From Spirochaetaceae bacterium (GTDB lineage Bacteria > Spirochaetota > Spirochaetia > Treponematales > Breznakiellaceae): 5,204 nucleotides of DNA. The stretch covers positions 1 through 5,204 of the forward strand of contig JAITAE010000211.1 of NCBI GenBank assembly GCA_031284295.1. Direction: 5' to 3'. The position numbers and the translations under genes are program-made. The notes beneath the pieces were generated by a model. The model was given only the letters and a program-made list of their open reading frames with translations. It was not told where the DNA came from and did not search any database. Position 1 is the first letter of the stretch. Each line of letters begins with the position of its first letter. Shown here piece by piece: positions 1-5,194 of the stretch.

Positions 1-428
1 ATCTTAAGCGGGAATACGGACGGGCTTTGCGTGGAGTAAAAGTTGAGGACACCAAACGCGGGCGCAAGTTCCATCGGGTAAATGTTGTGGCCGCCGTGAC
101 ACACAGCAAAAATGAGACAAAAAAGATCGCTCCTGAATGTTATAACGGTTCCGTGACCGGGGAGCGTTTTGAAATATGGTTTGAAGCTAGCCTATTAAAG
201 AACGTTGAAACCGGCAGCACAATAATAATGGACCGTGCGAGTTTTCATAGGAAGAAACAACTTGAACAGACGTGCGAGAAAGCTAAAGTTAATTTAATGC
301 TGCTTCCCGCATATTCACCTGATTTTAATCCGATAGAAAAAGATTGGGCAAATATGAAGCGCGCATTGCGTGATACGGCACCCCTGTGGGACTTGCTTCA
401 GACCGCGATTTACGATTATTGGCGGTAG
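1..428 (+). CDS. IS630-family transposase, C-terminal part (5' end outside window)
   Basis: DDE-type transposase of the IS630/Tc1-mariner superfamily, which cuts and joins element ends at TA targets. The frame is open back to base 3, so this is the 3' part of a gene entering from the left; the in-frame TTG at 27 is not a credible start. Visible are the strand preceding the second catalytic Asp (motif MDRASFH, Asp codon 231-233) and the LPAYSPDFNPIEKDW block with the catalytic Glu at 336-338. Exactly 34 residues separate Asp and Glu, matching the DD34E spacing known for this superfamily. The first Asp lies outside the window. The C-terminus (ending YDYWR) looks natural and the visible part has no frameshift. 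It is convergent with the operon to its right. Whether the element is intact cannot be judged. Family assignment is firm. Confidence 0.9.
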   Translation, partial: LKREYGRALRGVKVEDTKRGRKFHRVNVVAAVTHSKNETKKIAPECYNGSVTGERFEIWFEASLLKNVETGSTIIMDRASFHRKKQLEQTCEKAKVNLMLLPAYSPDFNPIEKDWANMKRALRDTAPLWDLLQTAIYDYWR

Positions 429-454
429 GCGTTCTTGAGTAGTATGACTATATA
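1..454 (+). mobile_element. Right part of an IS630-type insertion sequence; right end uncertain
   Basis: The transposase gene implies an insertion sequence whose left part is outside the window. IS630 elements usually carry one gene and end shortly after it, next to a duplicated TA. The stretch just after the stop ends in an alternating TATATA at 449-454, a plausible TA-flanked right end. Without the left inverted repeat this boundary is only a guess. Confidence 0.4.
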
Positions 455-543
455 GCTGCGTGTATTCGCCATAAAAACTTCTTTTTGTTTCAAAGATGAT
501 GGCCTCATCACAACACGGGTAAGTCCCGTTGTCAATATTTAAA

Positions 544-606
544 CGTAGATTACCGGTAATACATGTTAGATTACTTGTAGTACATGTTAGATTACTTGTA
601 ATCTAA
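544..606. repeat. Three tandem 21-bp units with internal inverted repeats
   Basis: Units lie at 544-564, 565-585 and 586-606 with no spacer. All share the half-site TAGATTAC at the same offset. In unit 3 it is part of a perfect dyad: TTAGATTAC (587-595), TT, GTAATCTAA (598-606). Unit 1 holds a perfect 12-bp palindrome, ATTACCGGTAAT (549-560), and unit 2 an imperfect version. The 21-bp period is about two turns of B-DNA, so the half-sites would face the same side. This could be an operator array, remnants of element ends or a simple tandem duplication. There are no spacers, so it is not a CRISPR array. Confidence 0.85.
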
Positions 607-615
607 GGTCCGTAG

Positions 616-641
616 TCCACGCGCCGTTTTTAGACCGTGGA
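616..641. repeat. Inverted repeat TCCACG / CGTGGA with a 14-nt loop
   Basis: Arms TCCACG (616-621) and CGTGGA (636-641) are perfect complements around a 14-nt T-rich loop. The dyad sits directly after the 21-bp tandem array and at the start of the G+C-rich block. No T-run follows the stem on either strand, so it is not a standard terminator. Function unknown. Confidence 0.45.
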
Positions 642-655
642 GCGGCGGCGGCGCG

Positions 656-745
656 ACAGCGGGCTTTAAGCCCGCCGGCGGGGGCGGCGGATTGGGGGGT
701 ACTGGAAGACCCGCATAAGCCCGCTTGCGGGCGGCGCGGGGCTGT
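656..745. repeat. G+C-rich palindrome cluster closed by ACAGC/GCTGT
   Basis: Several dyads are packed into 90 bp: GCGGGCTT-T-AAGCCCGC (659-675), the perfect 12-bp palindrome CCCGCCGGCGGG (671-682, overlapping the first), and GCCCGC-TT-GCGGGC (719-732). The sequence TAAGCCCGC occurs twice (667-675 and 716-724). The outer words ACAGC (656-660) and GCTGT (741-745) are complementary and could close the whole segment. The plus strand also has closely spaced G-tracts (677-690, 694-699) with two-tetrad quadruplex potential. It resembles the repetitive extragenic palindromes found between bacterial genes; copy number elsewhere in the genome is unknown. Confidence 0.6.
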
Positions 746-749
746 AAGT

Positions 750-810
750 AGGGGGGCGCGGCAACGATGCCCCTATGTGCCGGTAACGGCATGGAAAACA
801 GCGCCCCCCT
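750..810 (+). ncRNA. Candidate structured RNA: three-way junction with GNRA loop
   Basis: A 10-bp perfect stem pairs 750-759 (AGGGGGGCGC) with 801-810 (GCGCCCCCCT). Inside it are two hairpins: 760-771 (GGCA-ACGA-TGCC), directly abutting the outer stem, and 776-793, whose core is TGCCG-GTAA-CGGCA with a GTAA (GNRA-type) tetraloop extended by two G-U wobbles. The wobbles and the GNRA loop exist only in plus-strand RNA, which favours that orientation. No plus-strand promoter was recognised and conservation is unknown. The outer stem alone could instead act as a 3' stem for the leftward tct transcript. Function is not known. Confidence 0.3.
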
Positions 811-861
811 TCTTGTTAAAGAATCATTGAAACCCGGCAAATAGCAAAGAAAACAACGAAT

Positions 862-2382
862 CTACCGGCGTATACTAAAGGCGGCTAGCCGCCGCTTACG
901 GTTCAGGGCGGACTGCCGCAAGCCGGCTATCATGGTGAACAGAATCAGCAGAATCACGATAATCGAGATTGGCCGTGTGACGAAGGGGAGCGGGTCGCCC
1001 CGGGAGGCTTGCAACGCCCGGCGGAAGTTGAAGTCTGCCATGCCGCCCAGTATTAGGCCGAGTACGATCGGCGCGGCGGGAATCTTCAGCTTCATAAATA
1101 CAAAACCGATTATACCGAACACAAACATTACGACAAGGTCGAACTGATTCAGGTTCAGGGCGTAGGCGCCGATTATCGAAAGAACCGCCACAGCGGGCAT
1201 CAGGATAAAGAACGGAATATTCAGGATTTTCGGCGCAAACTGGCATACCACCCATCCGAAAAAGCGCATAAAGAAGCTTGCCAAAAGCAGCATGGCCGCC
1301 ATGTACGGAATGAATGTCGGGAATTCAAAGGTGAGCATCGGGCCGGGCCGCACGCCGTGAAGCTGAAGAGCGCCCAGCAGTACTGCGGAAGGCGGGGATC
1401 CCGGAATGGCGAGACTCAGTAGCGGTATCAACGCGCCGCCTATAGCGGCGTTGTTTGCGCATTCGGCGGCAATTATCCCTTCAAAGCTGCCCTTACCGAA
1501 TTTTTCCGGCGACTTTGACGAGCGGCGCGCCGTGTCATACGAGAGCCATGCGGCGACATCCTCCCCAACGCCCGGTATCGCGCCGATTCCGGTGCCTATG
1601 GAACCGGAACGCAGAATGTTGCCCAGATTTTTTTTGATCAACCCCGCCACATTCACCTTGGGCCTTTTGTCGCTGTTCAGCGCCAGCGGGTTTGCCATTG
1701 CGCCCCTCGCCAGGTTATCAAAGATGTTCGGCAGGCCGAAGAGTCCTATCATCGCCGGGACAAAGGCTATGCCGTTGTACAACTGGACTACCCCAAACGT
1801 AAAACGCGGCATACTGAACAATTGCTCATAACCGGTCATTGCAAGCGCAAGGCCGAAAAAACCGGCTATCCAGCCTTTCAATGCACCGCCGTCCGTGGAT
1901 AGGGAACCGCAGATCGTTACGCCAAAGATGGCGAGCAGCGCAAATTCGTGGGACGCGAACTTTAGCGCAACGGTTTGCAGCGCCGGCGTAAGCGCGGCAA
2001 GGCAGAGCATACCGAACAAAGTGCCGATAAAGGACGCTATAGTGGTAACCGAAAGCGCTTCGCGTCCGAAACCTTTTTTGGCAAGCGGGTGTCCGTCCAG
2101 AACGGTAGCCGCCGCGCTTCCCGTACCCGGTATCCCTATAAGGACGGCAGAAATGGATCCTCCGTATATACCGCCGACATAGATACCCATCAGCACTATC
2201 AGGGCCATATCCTGATTCATCGTATAGGTGAGTCCGGCCAGAAGCGCTATCCCCATGGTGGCTGACAAGCCGGGCAGCGCGCCTATAAAAATACCGCATA
2301 CAGTACTTAAGCTGAGCAGCAGAACATTAACCGGCGTCAACAACTGCCACAAAGACTGAAAAAACGAGACAAATATTTCCAT
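862..2382 (-). CDS. tctA: Tripartite tricarboxylate transporter, large permease TctA
   Basis: Large integral-membrane subunit of a TTT carrier; with TctB it moves a carboxylate delivered by TctC across the inner membrane, driven by an ion gradient in known members. At 506 residues it has the usual family length and is hydrophobic throughout. Family signatures are present: GALPGLSATMG at 34-44, the GGSISAVLIGIPGTGSAA block with LDGHP at 74-99, the second-repeat counterpart GAIPGVGEDVAAW at 267-279, and ECANNAAIGG followed by IPGSPPSAVLLGAL and HGVRPGP at 307-348. The two PG-containing loops reflect the internal duplication of the family. The ATG has AGGAG at 2388-2392, five bases upstream. It is last in the operon, 73 bp after tctB, behind a small hairpin. 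A 14-bp palindrome overlaps its last codons (880-893). The transported substrate cannot be read from this protein. Confidence 0.95.
   Translation of the reverse strand: MEIFVSFFQSLWQLLTPVNVLLLSLSTVCGIFIGALPGLSATMGIALLAGLTYTMNQDMALIVLMGIYVGGIYGGSISAVLIGIPGTGSAAATVLDGHPLAKKGFGREALSVTTIASFIGTLFGMLCLAALTPALQTVALKFASHEFALLAIFGVTICGSLSTDGGALKGWIAGFFGLALAMTGYEQLFSMPRFTFGVVQLYNGIAFVPAMIGLFGLPNIFDNLARGAMANPLALNSDKRPKVNVAGLIKKNLGNILRSGSIGTGIGAIPGVGEDVAAWLSYDTARRSSKSPEKFGKGSFEGIIAAECANNAAIGGALIPLLSLAIPGSPPSAVLLGALQLHGVRPGPMLTFEFPTFIPYMAAMLLLASFFMRFFGWVVCQFAPKILNIPFFILMPAVAVLSIIGAYALNLNQFDLVVMFVFGIIGFVFMKLKIPAAPIVLGLILGGMADFNFRRALQASRGDPLPFVTRPISIIVILLILFTMIAGLRQSALNRKRRLAAFSIRR
880..893. repeat. Perfect 14-bp palindrome in the 3' end of tctA
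   Basis: GGCGGCTAGCCGCC is its own reverse complement and lies within the last codons of tctA. On the minus strand it can form a five-pair stem with a CTAG loop, followed by only three T residues, so it is at best a weak terminator or a 3' protecting stem. Its GGCGGC arms also occur in the hairpin just upstream of tctA. Confidence 0.5.
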
Positions 2383-2399
2383 CGCAACTCCTATAGTTT

Positions 2400-2418
2400 T
2401 GGCGGCGGGCAGCCGCCA
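2400..2418 (-). other. Intercistronic hairpin between tctB and tctA
   Basis: TGGCGGC (2400-2406) and GCCGCCA (2412-2418) are perfect complements around a five-base loop, giving a seven-pair, G+C-rich stem. In the minus-strand message it ends seven bases before the tctA ribosome-binding site (AGGAG, 2388-2392). No T-run follows, so it is not an intrinsic terminator. A role in message stability, processing or setting the tctA level is inferred from position only. Confidence 0.5.
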
Positions 2419-2455
2419 CGCAAAATCAAACTAACACGGCGCGAAATTAAATGAT

Positions 2456-3016
2456 TTATGGAAGCGGTATCTTCGCCCCGTGCGTAAAACAAAAACCGAC
2501 CGCAAACGCTATGACCGCCGATATTATCAGTATTTTCCAGACGGCAAATTTCGGCGTTCTGAAGACAAGCATATTCACGAAAAGGTATATAAACGTGGCC
2601 GCTTCGTACGGAAGATCAAAAGCGCCTATGCGTACGCGCAGCAACACAAAAACATAGAACGCCAAAAAACCCGCCGCCATCACTAATCTGAGAAACGGCC
2701 CGCTCTTTATGTAAGACAGGGCGCGCTTTCCGTCTTCCGCGGTCAGCGCGGCCCCGCGTATATTTTTTATCAGGTAAATGAGGCAAAGCAAAAACAGCAG
2801 GCAGCCTATTATCTTGGGAAAGAGAGCGGCCGATTCATACCATTTCGCGGTCGAAAAGTCTTTGATTCTGAATGACTGTACAATGTAAAACGCGGTAAAA
2901 ATCAAAAGTCCCAACGCGCCGAAAAAGTTAAACTGTTCCTCACGCCCGGCTGTTTTACGGCCGGTTTCGCCGGCAGGTACATCCCCGGCCTTTACTTCGT
3001 TATCGCCATTATCCAT
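2456..3016 (-). CDS. tctB: Tripartite tricarboxylate transporter, small membrane subunit TctB
   Basis: Small integral-membrane partner of TctA. The 186-residue product has a charged hydrophilic N-terminus of about 28 residues and then hydrophobic segments at roughly 30-48, 64-83, 108-127, 137-152 and 160-178. The second carries the ALFPKIIG signature typical of TctB, and the protein ends in a loop plus KIPLP, like many family members. TctB proteins are poorly conserved, so the call rests on topology, length, these weak motifs and above all position between tctC and tctA. It is slightly long for the family because of the N-terminal extension. The start is supported by GAGG at 3023-3026, six bases upstream, and the gene begins 20 bp after the tctC stop, indicating co-transcription. 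Confidence 0.9.
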   Translation of the reverse strand: MDNGDNEVKAGDVPAGETGRKTAGREEQFNFFGALGLLIFTAFYIVQSFRIKDFSTAKWYESAALFPKIIGCLLFLLCLIYLIKNIRGAALTAEDGKRALSYIKSGPFLRLVMAAGFLAFYVFVLLRVRIGAFDLPYEAATFIYLFVNMLVFRTPKFAVWKILIISAVIAFAVGFCFTHGAKIPLP

Positions 3017-3036
3017 TTTATGCCTCGCCCTAAAAA

Positions 3037-4083
3037 TTACGGACGGTCTATGCCGAACTCAGAAGGTTCGACAGGCGCCTGTCCGGCGTCGTAAAGCGCC
3101 CATGAGTATACCTTTTCCTGTTCCAGCGCAATCGCCTCCGAAGCCTCGCCAAACTGACCGAGCGTGTTAAAATTCCGTGAAGCGATAGCCGCCGTGATGG
3201 TACCGCTTGCCATGGCCTTTATAAACGCGGCCTGGTAAGCGTCGCGAATCGGCTGGGGGCTGTCCTTTGGCAACGCTATGCCGATGCACTGCATGGGCTG
3301 CGGAAGGGCCGCGAATTCGGGCGCAACATCCGTAATCGCGCGGATGACGCCGAGCCCCTCAACAGAGGCGGGCGATGTCTCTATCATAGCAAGTGGTATA
3401 AGGCGTTTCGCCTTAAGGTAATCTACCTGTTCCGCCAGGCCGGTGAGCACGACGTCAACCTCGCCTGACATACAGGCAGTCTGACTGGGAACGCTGCCTT
3501 CGTAGCTAAGATGGTTGAATTTAACGTCCAACGCCTTTTCAAGGGCGACCGACTTCAATGTCCATACGGAGCCGACCGTACCCGAACCAATGTTTACGGT
3601 TTTCCCGGCTTTTAACGCGGCGATCAAGTCTTCAATCGTTTTGTACGGACCGTTAGGCGCGGCGCTCAGCACGGCGACCGTATTCATGATGGGCATAAGG
3701 TCCCACGCGCCGGGCGGTTGGTCAAAAACTCCCAAACTACGCTGTGAAAAGAGCGCCTCGGAAAAACCAAGCAGGCTGAGACCGTTGCGCGGCTGATTCC
3801 AGACGGTTCCCGCCGCAACACCGCCGGACCCGCCGGGCTGGTTCACCACCTGAACGCTTGCACCCCAAATTTCAGTCAAAGCTTGGGCTATGGCGCGGTT
3901 ACAATAGTCGGTAGCCCCGCCCGCCGCGGACACACAATAGATAGTTACAGTACCGGACGGTTTCCACAGGCCTCCGTCCACGGCGGCCTGTGCCGCGTTT
4001 TCCTTTTTTTTGCAGGCTGCAAAACCGGTCAGCGCAAGCATCGCAGCCAACACCGCCGTTAAAATTTTTCTAACAAAACTCAT
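3037..4083 (-). CDS. tctC: Tripartite tricarboxylate transporter, solute-binding lipoprotein TctC
   Basis: Extracytoplasmic solute receptor (Bug/TctC family) that binds a small carboxylate and hands it to TctAB. A basic, hydrophobic signal peptide (residues 1-23) ends in GFAAC, so Cys24 is the probable lipidation site and the protein is membrane-anchored, unlike the free periplasmic TctC of many proteobacteria. The -3 residue is Phe, a relaxed lipobox. The first ligand-binding loop is SAAGGATD (52-59), followed by the family motif VNQPGGSGG (80-88). A later region contains the SGEVDVVLTG segment typical of the fold. Length (348 residues) is slightly above the usual 320-330. Two adjacent ATGs are possible starts, 4084-4086 and 4081-4083; the second has better spacing to AAGGAG. 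It lies 49 bp after the dehydrogenase gene. Ligand identity is not deducible. Confidence 0.93.
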   Translation of the reverse strand: MSFVRKILTAVLAAMLALTGFAACKKKENAAQAAVDGGLWKPSGTVTIYCVSAAGGATDYCNRAIAQALTEIWGASVQVVNQPGGSGGVAAGTVWNQPRNGLSLLGFSEALFSQRSLGVFDQPPGAWDLMPIMNTVAVLSAAPNGPYKTIEDLIAALKAGKTVNIGSGTVGSVWTLKSVALEKALDVKFNHLSYEGSVPSQTACMSGEVDVVLTGLAEQVDYLKAKRLIPLAMIETSPASVEGLGVIRAITDVAPEFAALPQPMQCIGIALPKDSPQPIRDAYQAAFIKAMASGTITAAIASRNFNTLGQFGEASEAIALEQEKVYSWALYDAGQAPVEPSEFGIDRP

Positions 4084-4089
4084 CATATT

Positions 4090-4095
4090 CTCCTT
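4090..4095 (-). promoter_or_regulatory. Ribosome-binding site of tctC
   Basis: AAGGAG is only three bases from the first ATG (4084-4086) but six from the second (4081-4083), so the second ATG is favoured as start. A run of six T residues lies directly upstream, giving an unstructured, U-rich leader likely to help translation. Confidence 0.7.
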
Positions 4096-4106
4096 AAAAA
4101 ATATTT

Positions 4107-4123
4107 CTAGCTCCAGGAGCCAA
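4107..4123 (-). other. Small hairpin plus T-run between dlgD and tctC
   Basis: The palindrome GCTCCAGGAGC (4110-4120) gives a minus-strand stem of four strong pairs with a CTG loop, extendable to seven pairs with two G-U wobbles (4107-4123). After five bases comes a T-run (4101-4096), just before the tctC ribosome-binding site. The shape recalls a weak terminator, which could let some transcripts end after the dehydrogenase gene or act as a processing point. Strength is doubtful because the stem is short. Confidence 0.3.
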
Positions 4124-4132
4124 ACTTTAAAA

Positions 4133-5134
4133 TCAAAGGGCTTTTACAGTGTTCCAGATGCCTTCATCTACCGGAATACCAAGATTTTTATTTTCTTCGC
4201 GGGTCAGTAGTTCCCGTTCGCACGGGTAGCGGATTTCAGAAACTCCTTCCGCGAGGGACGATGCCTTTATATCGTTGATTATCCTACTTATCGTTTCCGC
4301 CGCACCTTCGGTTGCACCAGCGTCAATGGTGATGAATACCTGGTTCAGGTTGTACTCATCTTCCGGGGTAGCGCCCTGTCTGCCGATTTCGCATACCGGT
4401 TTGCCGCCGCTGAGGATCGAGGCCATCATGTCCATAAGTAGAGAAAAGCCGGAACCCTTCCAGAAACCGATGGGAAGAACCCGCCACGTCTTTGCTATGG
4501 CGTCCGGATCGGTCGTTAAAACGCCGTTTTCATCGTATCCACCCGCCACCGGCAGTTGTTTCCCGGCAAGCTGGGCCGATTCTATCGCGCCGTAAGAGAA
4601 TTGGGCCATAGCGCTGTCGGACATCACGTAGGCGTCGCCGTACGGAACGCAAAAAACGATCGGGTTGTTTCCGATACGGCGGTCGCTTCCGCCCCAAACC
4701 GGCATATTCGGCATGGTTGTGGTCCAGCAAATTGAGGCGCAGCCGGCCCGTGCCGCCTGAATGCCAAAAGCGCCGCCGCGTTGCCAGTGGTTTGTATGAC
4801 GCAACGCGACGCAGCCTATCCCGTTCTTTTTTGCCAGTTCAACCGCCCTGTTCGTACAAAAGATAGCGTTCGTATTTCCCATACCGAGTTTGCCGTCCCA
4901 CACCTCATACGCGCCCAGTGACGAGACGCGCCCGGGACATTCGTTTGGCCGTATTAACCTCTTCTTTATCATTGAAATGATGCGGGGAAAGCGGTTTAAT
5001 CCATGAGAATACACACCACAAAGCGAAGTATCCGCCAAGTTTTGTGCGCAACCATGGGCTATATCTCCGTTTACCCCATACTTTACGAGACATTCTTTCA
5101 TAATGCTGTACAATTCATCATAAGATATTCTCAT
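4133..5134 (-). CDS. dlgD: Ldh2-family NAD(P)H-dependent reductase, probably 2,3-diketo-L-gulonate reductase
   Basis: Cytoplasmic oxidoreductase of the malate/L-lactate dehydrogenase (Ldh2) family, whose fold is unrelated to classical Rossmann dehydrogenases. The product is 333 residues, almost the length of E. coli DlgD/YiaK (332). Motifs recalled from that enzyme recur at matching positions: GVYSHGLNRFPR (40-51) with the catalytic proton-donor His at 44, NHWQRGG (115-121), ICWTT followed by MPVWGG and RIGNNP (135-158), FSYG (179-182), LAGKQLPVAGG (189-199) and LPIGFWKGSG (220-229). DlgD reduces 2,3-diketo-L-gulonate to 3-keto-L-gulonate with NADH. Other Ldh2 members act on sulfolactate, ureidoglycolate, malate or cyclic imino acids, so substrate identity is inferred, while family is certain. 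A longer frame begins at 5194, but that start lies in the -35 box; the ATG at 5132-5134 has GGAGG four bases upstream. First gene of the operon. Confidence 0.88.
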   Translation of the reverse strand: MRISYDELYSIMKECLVKYGVNGDIAHGCAQNLADTSLCGVYSHGLNRFPRIISMIKKRLIRPNECPGRVSSLGAYEVWDGKLGMGNTNAIFCTNRAVELAKKNGIGCVALRHTNHWQRGGAFGIQAARAGCASICWTTTMPNMPVWGGSDRRIGNNPIVFCVPYGDAYVMSDSAMAQFSYGAIESAQLAGKQLPVAGGYDENGVLTTDPDAIAKTWRVLPIGFWKGSGFSLLMDMMASILSGGKPVCEIGRQGATPEDEYNLNQVFITIDAGATEGAAETISRIINDIKASSLAEGVSEIRYPCERELLTREENKNLGIPVDEGIWNTVKAL

Positions 5135-5138
5135 GCAC

Positions 5139-5143
5139 CCTCC
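5139..5143 (-). promoter_or_regulatory. Ribosome-binding site deciding the dlgD start
   Basis: GGAGG lies four bases upstream of the ATG at 5132-5134. Together with the promoter at 5165-5194, it excludes the upstream in-frame ATG (5192-5194), which would fall upstream of the transcription start. Confidence 0.75.
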
Positions 5144-5159
5144 ATAAAAGCGCTTCGAT
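5144..5159 (-). promoter_or_regulatory. Candidate operator with AAGCGCTT core
   Basis: A perfect eight-base palindrome AAGCGCTT (5148-5155) is flanked by AT at two bases' distance on both sides, giving an imperfect 16-bp dyad. It begins about where transcription should start, between the -10 box and the ribosome-binding site. A central CG in an A/T-flanked palindrome resembles LacI-family operators, including CcpA-type sites, but the match is partial and no regulator gene is in the window. Confidence 0.35.
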
Positions 5160-5164
5160 AAATC

Positions 5165-5194
5165 ATTATAGGCCGAAGAGAATTTATTTGTCAA
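5165..5194 (-). promoter_or_regulatory. Strong sigma70-type promoter of the dlgD-tctCBA operon
   Basis: On the minus strand TTGACA (5194-5189) is followed after 18 bp by TATAAT (5170-5165); both hexamers match consensus perfectly. The start of transcription is expected near 5157-5159, leaving a leader of about 24 bases before the dlgD ATG. An A-run lies just upstream of the -35 box. No other good promoter was seen inside the operon, so this one probably drives all four genes. So strong a core promoter suggests control by a repressor. Confidence 0.85.

Larger units (their letters stand above)
429..861. other. Intergenic region without a convincing gene, rich in repeats and dyads
   Basis: This stretch separates the convergent transposase and tctA. 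No frame has protein-like composition with a supported start. In order it holds AT-rich sequence after the transposase (429-543) with a small dyad at 515-529 (ACGGG-TAAGT-CCCGT), three tandem 21-bp units (544-606), a wide TCCACG/CGTGGA dyad (616-641), a very G+C-rich block with several palindromes (642-745), a nested stem set (750-810), and a plain AT-richer tail beside the tctA stop. No canonical intrinsic terminator (strong stem followed by a T-run) was found for either neighbouring gene, although the long 750-810 stem could stop or protect transcripts. Confidence 0.7.

Noticed and set aside
515..529. ACGGG-TAAGT-CCCGT dyad as terminator of the transposase gene
   Set aside because: The stem is only five pairs and is followed by mixed sequence rather than a T-run.
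512..535. TTGACA at 535-530 on the minus strand with TGTGAT after 17 bp, as a promoter
   Set aside because: The -10 box matches only four of six bases, and it would read antisense into the transposase with no gene to express.
544..606. The repeats as a small CRISPR array
   Set aside because: Units are directly adjacent without spacers, are 21 bp long and diverge in their right arms; no cas gene is present.
801..820. GCGCCCCCCT followed by TCTTGTT as an intrinsic terminator on the plus strand
   Set aside because: The stem loop spans 41 bases and the following tract is interrupted, so it falls short of a standard terminator; kept only as a structured-RNA candidate.
592..840. An 82-codon minus-strand open frame, rich in proline and alanine
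   Set aside because: It starts at TTG without a ribosome-binding site, its composition simply mirrors the G+C-rich palindromes beneath it, and it resembles no known protein. Treated as spurious.
1406..1831. Plus-strand open frames opposite tctA, and similar frames opposite tctC and dlgD
   Set aside because: They lie wholly inside well-supported minus-strand genes and show no recognisable motifs or start signals.
1826..2299. A 157-codon minus-strand frame inside tctA in another phase
   Set aside because: It is Arg/Tyr/His-rich, as expected for an out-of-phase reading of a G+C-rich gene, while the overlapping frame carries all TctA motifs.
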